Below are positions 8,840-17,524 of a DNA stretch of 64,000 nucleotides, one piece after another; within the stretch, counting starts at the first letter, position 1, and every line of letters begins with the position of its first letter. Source of the stretch: Clostridium_T sp040217795 (GTDB lineage Bacteria > Bacillota > Clostridia > Clostridiales > Clostridiaceae); assembly GCA_040217795.1 (NCBI GenBank), contig JBEHWK010000004.1, positions 13,206 through 77,205 on the forward strand, in the 5' to 3' direction. The notes under the pieces are model-generated. The model made no database searches and was not told the origin of the DNA. It worked only from the letters and a program-made list of their open reading frames with translations. Position numbers and translations under genes: made by a program.

Positions 8840-9590
8840 CCTTCTCCACCTCCTCTTTTAATACACTCATTATTTCACCAACAGTTTTTGCTACATCCAT
8901 ACTGCCTTCTTCTCTAGGCCTTCCTAACTGTATCCTGAAATCCTTCATTACTTTCCCTGGATTAGCCCCCATAACTATCACCCTGTCTCCTAAAAGTACA
9001 GCTTCTTCAACATTATGGGTAACAAACACTATAGTTTTTTTAGTTTCCCACCATATTTTCTGAAGTTCAAGTCTGAGTATAGTTTTGGTTTGGCTATCCA
9101 AGGCTGAAAAAGGTTCATCCATTAATAAGACCTGTGAGTCCAAAGTCAGGGCCCTTGCTAAAGCAACTCTTTGTCTCATCCCGCCTGACAATTCATGAAT
9201 ATAAGAATTTTGAAATTTGCTTAGATGAACCATTTTGATATATTTTAAAGCTTTTTCTCTTCTCTCTTTCCTAGGGACCCCTGCAATCTTCATGCCAAAT
9301 TCAACATTATCTATCACCTTAAGCCATGGAAATAAAGCTGATTCCTGAAACATGACTGCCCTGTCCACTCCTACATCAGTTACTTCCTTATCGTTCAAAA
9401 AAACTTTTCCTTCAGTAGGTTTCTCGAGTCCGGAAATAATATTTAACAAGGTTGATTTTCCACAGCCTGATGGCCCTAACAGACATATAAATTCCCCCTT
9501 ATTAAAAGAAAGATCAATATCCTGCAAAGTATGTGTTTCTTTATTTTTAGATATAAATTTTTTACTTACCGATTCAATCTTTAAGCTCAC
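8751..9590 (-). CDS. ABC transporter ATP-binding protein, SsuB/TauB type
   Basis: This is the nucleotide-binding subunit that powers the adjacent importer. Walker A is GPSGCGKSTLL, the signature is LSGGMRQRVALARAL, Walker B is VLLMDEPFSALD, and the switch histidine is in FVTHNVEEA. Length is 279 residues, about 20-25 longer than simple family members because of a charged C-terminal tail that overlaps the permease start. It starts at a GTG (9590) with TAGGAGTGA upstream. It lies between the binding protein and permease genes. Confidence 0.92.
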   Translation of the reverse strand: MSLKIESVSKKFISKNKETHTLQDIDLSFNKGEFICLLGPSGCGKSTLLNIISGLEKPTEGKVFLNDKEVTDVGVDRAVMFQESALFPWLKVIDNVEFGMKIAGVPRKERREKALKYIKMVHLSKFQNSYIHELSGGMRQRVALARALTLDSQVLLMDEPFSALDSQTKTILRLELQKIWWETKKTIVFVTHNVEEAVLLGDRVIVMGANPGKVMKDFRIQLGRPREEGSMDVAKTVGEIMSVLKEEVEKVAKAEFDSDWSIKESSVLYTSDSDMGTGL

Positions 9591-9609
9591 TTTATCACTC
9601 CTATAAACA

Positions 9610-10638
9610 TTACTTAACTTCTTCTTTTCCCTTTTCCTTTAAAACCTTATTTAAAATAGTTAAATCAAATAATCCGGTATCAGCAGGTTTTTCTTTAATA
9701 AAGCCTGCACTTAGAGATAGATTTATCATTTCTTTTGTTGCTGCAGTTTCCGGATTATAAGTTACTGAAATTCTCTTAAATGCTGTATCAAGTATACTTT
9801 GGGATATTGCTTTTTTAGTCAGAGCTTCTATTTCTTTATTAGCTATTGTTCCTGCTTCACTTTGATTACTATTGATATAATCTGTAAGCTCTACATGGGT
9901 CTTAAGGAATTTTTCCACTACATCAGGGTGATCCTTAAGGAACTCTTTTCTTGCAATAACTACAGCTGTAGGATATTTTCCTTCCCTCCAGATCTGATTG
10001 TAATCCAAGACTAAATTTGCTCCTGATTCTTTTTCTAATCTTGCTCCCCATGGTTCTGGAACCAAGGCTGCATCTATTTCTCCTTTTTCAATTAATGTTT
10101 TGATATCAGGGTTCTCAGCCTGAACTATTTCTACAGTGCCGCCCTTAGCCTTATCCTTTAACCCTGCTTCCTGTAATAAATATCTCAAACTCAGATCCTG
10201 GGTGTTTCCAAACTGAGGTATAGCTACCTTCTTACCGTCTAAATCTTTTACTGTTTTAATAGATGTCCCTTTTCTTGAAACTAACACTGCTCCCGCATCT
10301 GTAGAACCAGCTATGATTACAACATCTCCTTTTGATTTGGTAAACCCGTTAATAGCCGGACCTGGCCCAATATAGCCTAAGTCCAGTTCGCCTGCAAGGA
10401 AAGCTTCTATTTCTGACGAACCAGCATTAAACTGTTTCCATTCAATATTTATATTATTACCCAGTGCATTTTGAAAATCTCCTCTGTTTTTCCCAACCAG
10501 TGCCTGTGAATGAGTCAGATTTGGGAAAAATCCCACTCTCAAAGTTTTAAGATCATCTTGTTTTTTATTGCTGCATCCTGCTAATACCCCAACTGCTAAA
10601 ATTGCACTTAAAACAAGACTTATTCCTCTTTTTTTCAT
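9610..10638 (-). CDS. Substrate-binding lipoprotein of the SsuA/TauA type (probable sulfate or sulfonate)
   Basis: It captures the substrate outside the membrane for the adjacent ABC importer. The N terminus is a lipoprotein signal peptide, with a basic MKKRG start, a hydrophobic stretch and a LAGC lipobox near residue 21. The mature part has the NMT1/SsuA-like fold signature LRVGFFPNLTHSQALVG and GYIGPGPAINGF. Length is 342 residues. GGGGG precedes the ATG. Position inside an APS-forming and APS-reducing operon suggests the ligand is sulfate, while family membership would predict sulfonates or related oxyanions. Confidence 0.88.
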   Translation of the reverse strand: MKKRGISLVLSAILAVGVLAGCSNKKQDDLKTLRVGFFPNLTHSQALVGKNRGDFQNALGNNINIEWKQFNAGSSEIEAFLAGELDLGYIGPGPAINGFTKSKGDVVIIAGSTDAGAVLVSRKGTSIKTVKDLDGKKVAIPQFGNTQDLSLRYLLQEAGLKDKAKGGTVEIVQAENPDIKTLIEKGEIDAALVPEPWGARLEKESGANLVLDYNQIWREGKYPTAVVIARKEFLKDHPDVVEKFLKTHVELTDYINSNQSEAGTIANKEIEALTKKAISQSILDTAFKRISVTYNPETAATKEMINLSLSAGFIKEKPADTGLFDLTILNKVLKEKGKEEVK

Positions 10639-10652
10639 TTTTTATTTCCCCC

Positions 10653-10967
10653 TTAATATTTGTTAGATTCTTTTCTGTTAGTAGAGATTATAGTTTCCTT
10701 ACCTTCCCTGTCTACAATGTGCCAATCCAGATCTTCCTTTCTTTTTTCAACAAAAAGATAAGCTCCTTTTCCTCCTATATCTTCCCCTAAAAAATAATGA
10801 ATTGCATTGACAGGACATTCTTTAAGACAAGCTGTACACCCCCAGCAATCCTTCTCGTACCTTATATATGACTTACCTTCTGAGTTTTTATAGATAAGGC
10901 TCCCAGGACAAACATTCAGGCACTTGCCGCAAGCTATGCATTTTTCACTATCAATTTTAATGCTCAT
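10653..10967 (-). CDS. aprB: Adenylylsulfate reductase beta subunit-like ferredoxin
   Basis: A small two-cluster ferredoxin that passes electrons to the FAD of the alpha subunit next to it. Two complete 4Fe-4S sets are visible: CIACGKCLNVCP near residue 13 and CWGCTACLKECP near residue 44. About 45 residues follow the second set, matching a short AprB tail. The start at 10967 has AAGGA 8 bases upstream and lies inside the end of aprA; an ATG at 10976 would place the ribosome binding site too close. The protein is about 104 residues, shorter than AprB of dissimilatory sulfate reducers, as expected for an assimilatory type. Confidence 0.88.
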   Translation of the reverse strand: MSIKIDSEKCIACGKCLNVCPGSLIYKNSEGKSYIRYEKDCWGCTACLKECPVNAIHYFLGEDIGGKGAYLFVEKRKEDLDWHIVDREGKETIISTNRKESNKY

Positions 10968-12639
10968 ATACCTCATCCTTTCTCACTATATCCCTCAGAA
11001 TTACTTTTACCTCACCATCTCTATATACCGAGTTTACATACTTTACCCAATTCTCATCATCTCTTTCAGGGTAATCTGCATTATCTTCATAACACTTCCA
11101 TCTGGTTTCTTTCCTTGCAAGCAAATGTGCTATCAGCACATTTGCAACCTCAAGCCTGTCTAGTATTTCATATATAAATAACAAATCGTGTGTATCTTCT
11201 GCCTTCAGTTCTTTTGCGGCGTTCTTAAGCTCCGCAATTTTATCTGAGGCAATCCTGAGACCTTCTTCCGTATATCTGTAGTGCTTGGATATACCACCTG
11301 CATACTCATCCATTACTGTCTGCATTTCAAGTTCCAGATCTTCAATTGCAGCCTCTCCTGCTATATTTGTAAAGTATCTGTTCACTTCCCTAAGCTTCTT
11401 ATTTACTGCTTCTTCCTGAAGCACTTTGATTTCCTTAGATTTTATGTAATCCAAAGCTGCTTCTGCTGCAATTTCCCCTTCAGCAAAGCACCCTGTAACA
11501 TATTTTTTAGGACTTCCACCAGATACATCTCCAGCTGCAAATAATCCATTTAAAGTTGTTCTTCTGTATGTATCAACCCAATATCCGCTAGCTGTATGTC
11601 CACCTACTATATAAGGTTCTGTACCTCCAATTTCAACATTTTCTGTTGATGGAGACGAGTTGTTTTCTATCCACTTTAAAGTCTGGGCCGGGGCCATATT
11701 TAGATAAGCCTTCAGCAAGTCTTGCTCCTGCTCCTCTGAAATCCCTTCCGTTTTTAAATAGCAAGGGCCTCTTCCCCGTATATTCTCCATTAAGGTTGAA
11801 TACAACCTGTTTATGGTAGTACCTTTTCCATATTTCTTAACATAGAGTTCTCCCTGCCCATTAATTTGAGGAGTTCTTATCCCTTGAGCTATTGTACCAG
11901 TAGGAGCAATTGTGTCCTTGCATCGTAAAGCGATGAATCTCATTTCAAAAGTCGTCATTTCTGCTCCTGCTCTTATCCCCATTGCATATCCTGCTCCGGT
12001 ATTAAAAGGGCTATACCACATCTTGTGTCTTGAAAACCCGGGATTGTTAGGCTTATAAATTCCTGCTGCTCCTCCTGTTGCACATATAACTGCTTTGGAA
12101 TAGATAACATAAAGCACATCTTCCTTTATGGAGAACCCATAGGCTCCTATTACTTCATTTTCTTCAACTATGTAATCAATTATATTTAATCCATTTAAAA
12201 CTTCTATATTATTCCTTCTTGCCACTTCATCAGCTAACAAAGGTTTTATGTTTTCCCCATTTATCTTTATGCTTCTCTTTCCTCTGGAAATATATTTCCC
12301 TTCTTCATCCTTCAATATTGGAAGACCTGATTCCTCTATATCTTTTGTAACGCTGTTAAGTCTCTTTGCAATGGAGTATACTAAATCTTCCCTTATTACC
12401 CCGCTGAACTCATCCTTAACGTATTCTAAAAATGATTCAGGAGTTTCACCTTCCGTAATGTATGCATTTAAAGCATTTACCCCTGCAGCCAGGCATCCGC
12501 TTCTCTTTATGTTTGCTTTTTCTGCAATAAGAATTTTTACATCTTTATTTTCGCCAGCCTTTATAGCTGAGAAACAGCCTGCAGCTCCTCCTCCGATTAT
12601 TAGAATATCTGTATTGATAATCTTAGCTTTCAGTTTCAT
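10957..12639 (-). CDS. aprA: Adenylylsulfate (APS) reductase alpha subunit-like flavoprotein
   Basis: It is an FAD enzyme of the fumarate reductase/succinate dehydrogenase superfamily that, with its ferredoxin partner, would reduce APS to sulfite and AMP. FAD-binding is shown by ILIIGGGAAGCFSA near the N terminus and GLFAAGDVSGG near residue 370. The C-terminal third is helical as in the family. Length is 560 residues from the ATG at 12639, which has GGGGGAA upstream. The pairing with a two-cluster ferredoxin, cysDN and sulfite reductase is the main reason to call it an APS reductase rather than a fumarate reductase. No CysH-type PAPS reductase gene is in the window. Confidence 0.87.
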   Translation of the reverse strand: MKLKAKIINTDILIIGGGAAGCFSAIKAGENKDVKILIAEKANIKRSGCLAAGVNALNAYITEGETPESFLEYVKDEFSGVIREDLVYSIAKRLNSVTKDIEESGLPILKDEEGKYISRGKRSIKINGENIKPLLADEVARRNNIEVLNGLNIIDYIVEENEVIGAYGFSIKEDVLYVIYSKAVICATGGAAGIYKPNNPGFSRHKMWYSPFNTGAGYAMGIRAGAEMTTFEMRFIALRCKDTIAPTGTIAQGIRTPQINGQGELYVKKYGKGTTINRLYSTLMENIRGRGPCYLKTEGISEEQEQDLLKAYLNMAPAQTLKWIENNSSPSTENVEIGGTEPYIVGGHTASGYWVDTYRRTTLNGLFAAGDVSGGSPKKYVTGCFAEGEIAAEAALDYIKSKEIKVLQEEAVNKKLREVNRYFTNIAGEAAIEDLELEMQTVMDEYAGGISKHYRYTEEGLRIASDKIAELKNAAKELKAEDTHDLLFIYEILDRLEVANVLIAHLLARKETRWKCYEDNADYPERDDENWVKYVNSVYRDGEVKVILRDIVRKDEVYEH

Positions 12640-13231
12640 AAGTTCCCCCATTAAGATATCTTATTATCTTATCAACACATTCTTCCAATGTATTTAAATG
12701 TGTTGATACAGTTATTTCAGGATTTAAAGGCTCTTCATAAGGAGAATCTATTCCAGTGAAATGTTTTATCTCGCCAGCTCTTGCCTTTTTGTAAATTCCC
12801 TTTGGATCTCGTTTCTCACATTCTTCCAAAGGACAATCTATATACACCTCAATAAAATCCTTACCTAACAATTCTCTTACTTTCTGCCTATCCCTTCTGA
12901 AAGGTGAAACGAAAGTAGCTAAAGTTATTATGCCTGCGTCTGTGAACAGTTTCGATACTTCTCCAATCCTTCTTATATTCTCCACTCTGTCTTCATCAGA
13001 AAACCCTAAATCTTTATTTAAACCATGCCTTAAATTGTCTCCATCCAGTGTATATGTAAGCTTTCCTTCATGATGGAGCTTTTTTTCCAAGGCTGAAGCA
13101 ACAGTAGATTTTCCTGATCCCGAAAGCCCGGTAAACCATAAAAGCACACCATTTTGATTAAGTAAATTCTCCCGATCAGTTCTTGTCACATTCATTTTAT
13201 GCCAAACCACGTTTGTAGATTTATTTACCAT
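12623..13231 (-). CDS. cysC: Adenylylsulfate kinase
   Basis: It phosphorylates APS with ATP to make PAPS. The P-loop GLSGSGKST lies near residue 40, followed by the family motifs LDGDNLRHGLNKDLGFS and the FVSPFRRDRQ segment. Length is 202 residues, full for the family. The ATG at 13231 has GGGGTGAT upstream and was chosen over an ATG at 13252. It is the first gene of the operon, and its end overlaps the start of aprA by 17 bases. Because the operon otherwise reduces APS directly, the role of PAPS here is unclear; it could feed sulfotransfer. Confidence 0.95.
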   Translation of the reverse strand: MVNKSTNVVWHKMNVTRTDRENLLNQNGVLLWFTGLSGSGKSTVASALEKKLHHEGKLTYTLDGDNLRHGLNKDLGFSDEDRVENIRRIGEVSKLFTDAGIITLATFVSPFRRDRQKVRELLGKDFIEVYIDCPLEECEKRDPKGIYKKARAGEIKHFTGIDSPYEEPLNPEITVSTHLNTLEECVDKIIRYLNGGTYETES

Positions 13232-13305
13232 AATATCACCCCATATCTTCATCAGTACATTAATATTGTATTTCTATATATTTACTAGGTTTTTAGGGTT
13301 ATTTT

Positions 13306-13334
13306 CAGGAGGCATCATACAAGAATACCTCCTG
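13306..13334 (-). promoter_or_regulatory. Terminator-like hairpin in the cysC leader
   Basis: A perfect 7-bp stem, CAGGAGG / CCTCCTG, separated by 15 bases, lies about 75 bases before the cysC start. On the minus strand it is followed by AAAATAACCCT rather than a clear U run, so it may be an attenuator, a protein site or only a structured leader. Confidence 0.4.
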
Positions 13335-13396
13335 CTCTCTTTCTCCTGAATAAGAAAAAAATATGTTTCATTTAAATCTTTGAATTTGTTCTTCAG

Positions 13397-13500
13397 TATA
13401 GGGAACCAACTTCAACTATTAACTTATGTATGCCGATTCTTCTTTCAACTCTCGAAGAATTCAACATGCATAAGTTAAGTTTCCGTAAAGTCTCCCTATA
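13397..13500. repeat. Dispersed palindromic repeat, copy A (MITE-like, 104 bp)
   Basis: The ends are TATAGGGA and TCCCTATA. Inside, ACTTATG/ATGCATAAGT arms flank a CTCGAAGAA centre. The sequence matches the repeat at 52979-53084 over nearly its whole length, including the shared segments AACCAACTTCAACTATTAAC and CATGCATAAGTTAAGTTTCC. It encodes nothing. Shared sequence between two distant intergenic sites, with inverted ends, is the evidence for a small mobile or extragenic repeat. Confidence 0.8.
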
Positions 13501-13814
13501 ACATCGCCATTTGTTTAATTATTATATTATATTTTACCTACTATGTTACTATGATTTATATTAAAAATACCATCTTATTTTTTTATTGTCAATATAAACA
13601 TTCTGCTGCTCTTAAAAAATAATACCAGGAAAATGTGTAGATTATATAAAGAAATGATCTACCACCCTCATATTTATTGTTTTTTTTTATACTGGATAAA
13701 TTTATATGAATTTATCAAAAAATAGTAACTATTTTTTAAAAACTTTTAATGAAAAATAGGTTAAAATTAGTATAAATATGTAATATTTACTTGTTTAAAA
13801 ATTGGAGATTAAAT

Positions 13815-14843
13815 ATGGTTATCAATAAAAATCTTAATAAAAAAAGAGTAAAGAGAAGAAAAAAAAAATCTCCCTGGAAGAGGCTTTTCTTTCTTACCTG
13901 CTTTACCCTGTTATTTACTATTGTTACAGGTCCTTTTATTCTGCTGTACGGACCATTTGACAATGCAAAAAAAATATATGTGGGATCTGCAATGTCAACT
14001 ATGAGCCATCAGTACCTAGCTACAGCATTTTTATCCGAGGATAAAATCAATGAAATCCTTAATTCCACCAGCAGCTCTGATGAAACCACTGAATCAAATG
14101 CTTCAGTGGTCAGCATAAATAACAAGGCTGATGATACAATTCAAAGATTTGATTTTGAGGGTAAAAGATTCCAAGGGTATATGCTGGTAATCAGTAATCC
14201 CTTAAGAGTTAAGGTAGCTTATACTGACACCTTAAACACCCAGGGAGAAACAACTTCTCAAATGGCTGTTAAAAACAATGCCGTAGCTGCAATTAACGGA
14301 GGAGCCTTTGTTGACCAATCAAGCACCGTTACAAGTTCCGGAAACGGCGGAATTCCTTCAGGCATAATTATGTCCCAGGGAAAAGTTATTTTTTCAGACT
14401 TAAATTCTGATTATGTTAAGCAATGCTGTTTTGGTATAACCAGTGATGGCACTCTTCTTGCAGGGGACTATTCTCTGAATGATCTTAAAAAGAAAAACGT
14501 AATGGAATCCCTTTCCTTCTCTCCTGTTTTAGTGAAAGAAGGAAAACCAGCTCCTTTGACAGGAATCAGCAGTTCTCAGGGAGTCGCTCCCAGAACTGCA
14601 ATAGGTCAAAGGGCAGATGGCTCCATTGTTTTGGTAGTAATAGACGGAAGAAGCATCCTGAACGGAATGGGTGCTACAATTAAGGAGCTGCAGACAATAA
14701 TGCTCAAGGAAGGCAAGTGTGTAACAGCCCTGAACTTAGACGGAGGAAAATCTGCTACCATGTATCTTAATGGAGAAATTGTAAATACGCTGTCTAATGG
14801 TTTAGGAGAAAGATCTATAGTTTCTTCAATAATTGTAAAGTAA
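13815..14843 (+). CDS. Membrane-anchored phosphodiester glycosidase (NAGPA-domain) protein
   Basis: A 342-residue protein with a very basic N terminus (KKRVKRRKKKSPWKR), one membrane segment at about 28-48, and an outer domain. The domain shows the phosphodiester glycosidase (NAGPA, exopolysaccharide biosynthesis) signatures: AAINGGAFVD, APRTAIGQRADGSIVLVVIDGR and ALNLDGGKSATMYLNGE. Related proteins act on sugar phosphodiester bonds in wall or surface polymers. The ATG at 13815 has TTGGAGA 8 bases before it and is preferred to a TTG at 13791. The next gene follows after 16 bases, so the two are probably one operon. The actual substrate is unknown. Confidence 0.85.
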   Translation: MVINKNLNKKRVKRRKKKSPWKRLFFLTCFTLLFTIVTGPFILLYGPFDNAKKIYVGSAMSTMSHQYLATAFLSEDKINEILNSTSSSDETTESNASVVSINNKADDTIQRFDFEGKRFQGYMLVISNPLRVKVAYTDTLNTQGETTSQMAVKNNAVAAINGGAFVDQSSTVTSSGNGGIPSGIIMSQGKVIFSDLNSDYVKQCCFGITSDGTLLAGDYSLNDLKKKNVMESLSFSPVLVKEGKPAPLTGISSSQGVAPRTAIGQRADGSIVLVVIDGRSILNGMGATIKELQTIMLKEGKCVTALNLDGGKSATMYLNGEIVNTLSNGLGERSIVSSIIVK

Positions 14844-14859
14844 GGGAGAGAATAAACTC

Positions 14860-15897
14860 ATGAAGAATTTCAAGGCTCTGGCAGCTTGTGCCGTAATCTC
14901 TATAACAATACAATGCCTTGGTTTATTTTGGCTAGATAAATTCTATTTTAAGGATAATGCAGATGTAAATGTTAAAGAAATTTCAGTAAAAAAAGCTCAG
15001 GAAGAAAAAGAAAAACACATAGCTTTACCAAATGATTTAAGCAGCCTTCAAGTATCTTATAACGGCAAGTTTCTTGCTTACATGGAAGATTCCGATCTTA
15101 AGATTATCAATTCAACCACAGGCGAAAAGAAAACACTGCCCAATGAAAACAGTGATGAAACAGTTTATTTCACCTGGCTTCAGGACAGGAATATTATGCT
15201 TCTGGTTCAGAAAGAAAGTACTGTTAAAGGAAATATGTTTGTCTTATATAATTATGATTCAGAGAAAAATAACAAACAAAAAATTTCTTCCATAACCAGT
15301 GCTGAAGGGAAGTCAAAAATCAACTCAATAAAAGCTTCAACAATTACAGGAGTAACATACATAGAAGCTGAAAACAGTCTTGGCAAAGCTTCGGTTTACA
15401 GAATGGACATTAATCAGACCCAGGCTAAGAAAGTTACCCTTCAAGTTTCTTCTTTAACTGATATATTTGTTATACCAAGAGAAGAAAGGCTGGTTTATCA
15501 GGATACCAGCGGAAAAGTATTTTTAACTCAGCCCCAGGCTAAAATTACTATCAATACTGGGATAAAAACAAAAATTTTAGGTATAGATAATAACAGTATT
15601 ATGTACCTGGGACAATTGAATGGGGAAAAGGTTACTAAGATTCTTTATGGTTCCTCAAACAGCAAAGATACCTCTCAATGGAAATCAATAAGTTTAGCAC
15701 AAAAAGTAAATGAAGAAGATATTTTTGTTACAAGTTCCGGTGAAATTTTAATCATAAATGATACTGAAAAATTAATTGTTGATTTAAAAAACAACAAAGA
15801 AATGAAATATAAAGGAACCTTCATTTCTTTATACAACTCTGGCATTACTGCTTCTGTAAACGGCAAATACTATAAAACAGCTTTTGCAGACCTATAA
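14860..15897 (+). CDS. Membrane-anchored protein with a probable beta-propeller-like outer domain, function unknown
   Basis: It has 345 residues, with a single N-terminal membrane segment at about 6-24 and the rest outside. The outer part has repeated strand patterns such as LQVSYNGKFLAYMEDSDLKIINSTTGE, cut here into SYNGKFLAYMEDSDLKIIN, resembling TolB/WD-type blades, but I cannot assign a family. It is co-oriented with the phosphodiester glycosidase gene 16 bases upstream, has AAGGGAGAG before the ATG, and ends in a terminator. A role in the same surface-polymer process is inferred from this pairing only. Confidence 0.65.
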   Translation: MKNFKALAACAVISITIQCLGLFWLDKFYFKDNADVNVKEISVKKAQEEKEKHIALPNDLSSLQVSYNGKFLAYMEDSDLKIINSTTGEKKTLPNENSDETVYFTWLQDRNIMLLVQKESTVKGNMFVLYNYDSEKNNKQKISSITSAEGKSKINSIKASTITGVTYIEAENSLGKASVYRMDINQTQAKKVTLQVSSLTDIFVIPREERLVYQDTSGKVFLTQPQAKITINTGIKTKILGIDNNSIMYLGQLNGEKVTKILYGSSNSKDTSQWKSISLAQKVNEEDIFVTSSGEILIINDTEKLIVDLKNNKEMKYKGTFISLYNSGITASVNGKYYKTAFADL

Positions 15898-15911
15898 GGT
15901 TCTGCAAAAGC

Positions 15912-15945
15912 AAAGGCAGCCATGGATTAATCCATGGCTGCCTTT
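15912..15945. terminator. Bidirectional terminator between convergent genes
   Basis: A perfect 15-bp stem (AAAGGCAGCCATGGA and its complement) with a 4-base loop sits between the convergent genes ending at 15897 and 15955. A second hairpin, GCTTTTGCAGA / TTCTGCAAAAGC, lies just before it. Confidence 0.88.
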
Positions 15946-15954
15946 AAAATTGCC

Positions 15955-17208
15955 TTACCTTTTCAACACCAGCCTGATGGCACCTAATGCAATTCCGATA
16001 ATAAATCCGCATATTGCACCATTTACTCTTATCCACTGCAAATCATTTCCTACCTTTTCTTCTATCATGCTTATTAATGTCTCATTATCCAGCTTTTCAA
16101 TATTTTCTTCCACCAGATTTCCTATTTTATCATGATTTTTATCAGTATATTCAACAATTTGAGTTCTTATGTAGCCTTCAATCTTATCAATTACTTCCTG
16201 ATCTTCTGAAATTTCAATCAATATATTTTTTAGCACTGGAACTACTTTTTCTTTTATAAAAGCCTCATCCCTCACTATTCTCAGTACAACTCCCTGTGCG
16301 TTGTCAACCTGCTCCGTAAGAATATCATTGATTTCCTTGCTGCTGAGCAGATTTTCCTTAATGGCGTTAAAGCCTTCATTTATGGCTTCACTGCTGCTTG
16401 CTTTACTTATATGGTATCCTAATGACTCTATTACCATATGTCTGCTTCTGTTTCCCGGAGTATTCAGATCCCTTAAAATAATAAGAATTGCATCTTGCAC
16501 TATTTCCCCGGTTTTTTCTGCCCCCACAGCTTTAATGGCAGTATTTACAGTATACTTAAGCAGCGGATTCATTTCAATCCTGCTTATTGCCTTTACAGCA
16601 GAATTCCCTATTTCATTCCTGAACTCTGTTTTCTTTATTTCATCCCTTAAGATATCAATTAGGAAATCTAATAACTTCTGCTCATAATTATATTTAAGAC
16701 ATATATCTCCTGCTGTCTCAATAAGTTTTGATGAGTCAATCTTATGCATATTCTCTTTTATTAATTCCGATATATATTGTGAGAATTTTTCACGTGGTAG
16801 TGAGTTTGTCATGCGATTTACAAGATGTATTATTCCTGTTTCAAACTCCTCTGAGGAAATGTTGATTATACATATATTCAGTAATTTTCTTGTAATCTGC
16901 AGATTATTTATTTTGAACAGAATACTTTCCTTACTCAGCAGGTTATTCTCTACCATTGAAACCAAAGACTTTGTTATTCTGTTGCGGTTATTCGGCAATA
17001 TTGCAGTATGGGGAATGGGGATACCCATGGGATATCTGAATAATGCCGTTACTGCAAACCAATCTGCTAATCCTCCCACTAATCCTGCTTCAAATCCACT
17101 TTGGAGAAGAATTATCATCACCCCTCTATCTAAAAAAAGTGTAATAATAAATCCAATAAACATAACTATTAATGATATCAGAGCTGATTGATTATTTTTT
17201 TCTTTCAT
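15955..17208 (-). CDS. DUF445 family membrane protein
   Basis: A 417-residue protein of the DUF445 (YheB-like) family. Two hydrophobic segments lie at the N terminus (about 8-50, with GFEAGLVGGLADWFAVTALFRYPMGIPIPHTAILP, the family hallmark; core GGLADWFAVTALF) and one lies at the extreme C terminus (INGAICGFIIGIALGAIRLVL-like). Between them is a long helical region rich in charged residues. The membrane hairpin-plus-helix plan suggests a bitopic protein, and no enzyme motif is seen. The start at 17208 has an AGGAGTG ribosome binding site. It stands alone and convergent to its left neighbour. Function is not established. Confidence 0.85.
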   Translation of the reverse strand: MKEKNNQSALISLIVMFIGFIITLFLDRGVMIILLQSGFEAGLVGGLADWFAVTALFRYPMGIPIPHTAILPNNRNRITKSLVSMVENNLLSKESILFKINNLQITRKLLNICIINISSEEFETGIIHLVNRMTNSLPREKFSQYISELIKENMHKIDSSKLIETAGDICLKYNYEQKLLDFLIDILRDEIKKTEFRNEIGNSAVKAISRIEMNPLLKYTVNTAIKAVGAEKTGEIVQDAILIILRDLNTPGNRSRHMVIESLGYHISKASSSEAINEGFNAIKENLLSSKEINDILTEQVDNAQGVVLRIVRDEAFIKEKVVPVLKNILIEISEDQEVIDKIEGYIRTQIVEYTDKNHDKIGNLVEENIEKLDNETLISMIEEKVGNDLQWIRVNGAICGFIIGIALGAIRLVLKR

Positions 17209-17524
17209 ATTTGTTCACTCCTAACGAAAAAGATCTTACTATCAGGAACTCATGATTATTATCAGTAACCTTTCCTTATATTTAAATTATATAGGTACTG
17301 ATTGCAAACTTCAAATTTGTAATCAAAAGAAATGCTTAGTTTTATACAAGGCGGATACGGGCAATGAAAAACAATAAAATACCTGAGAGCATATTTTTTC
17401 TTCATAATTCCTCCACACTTACCATATATAATAAATTATAAAGAAATATTAAATATTTAAATATAATCCGGATAATCATAACAATCAGATATTCGGAGTC
17501 TGGTTAAAGAAGGAGGAATTATAT
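17209..17524. other. Divergent promoter region, no gene seen
   Basis: This 316-base gap lies between the DUF445 gene and the first SHOCT gene. It contains AT-rich stretches and a short inverted repeat around TTGCAAACTTCAAATTTGTAA, but no open frame with a ribosome binding site and no structure I can name. Confidence 0.5.

Larger units (their letters stand above)
13232..13814. other. Divergent intergenic region between cysC and the phosphodiester glycosidase gene
   Basis: This 583-base gap holds the leaders and promoters of two divergent units. Near cysC there is a terminator-like hairpin (13306-13334), and further out a 104-bp palindromic repeat (13397-13500). The rest, 13501-13814, is very AT-rich with A and T runs. 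I see no open frame with a ribosome binding site and no recognised riboswitch. Confidence 0.6.

Noticed and set aside
10957..12639. aprA as fumarate reductase or succinate dehydrogenase flavoprotein
   Set aside because: The fold is shared, but the partner is a small two-cluster ferredoxin and the neighbours are cysC, cysDN and sulfite reductase, which fit APS reduction better.
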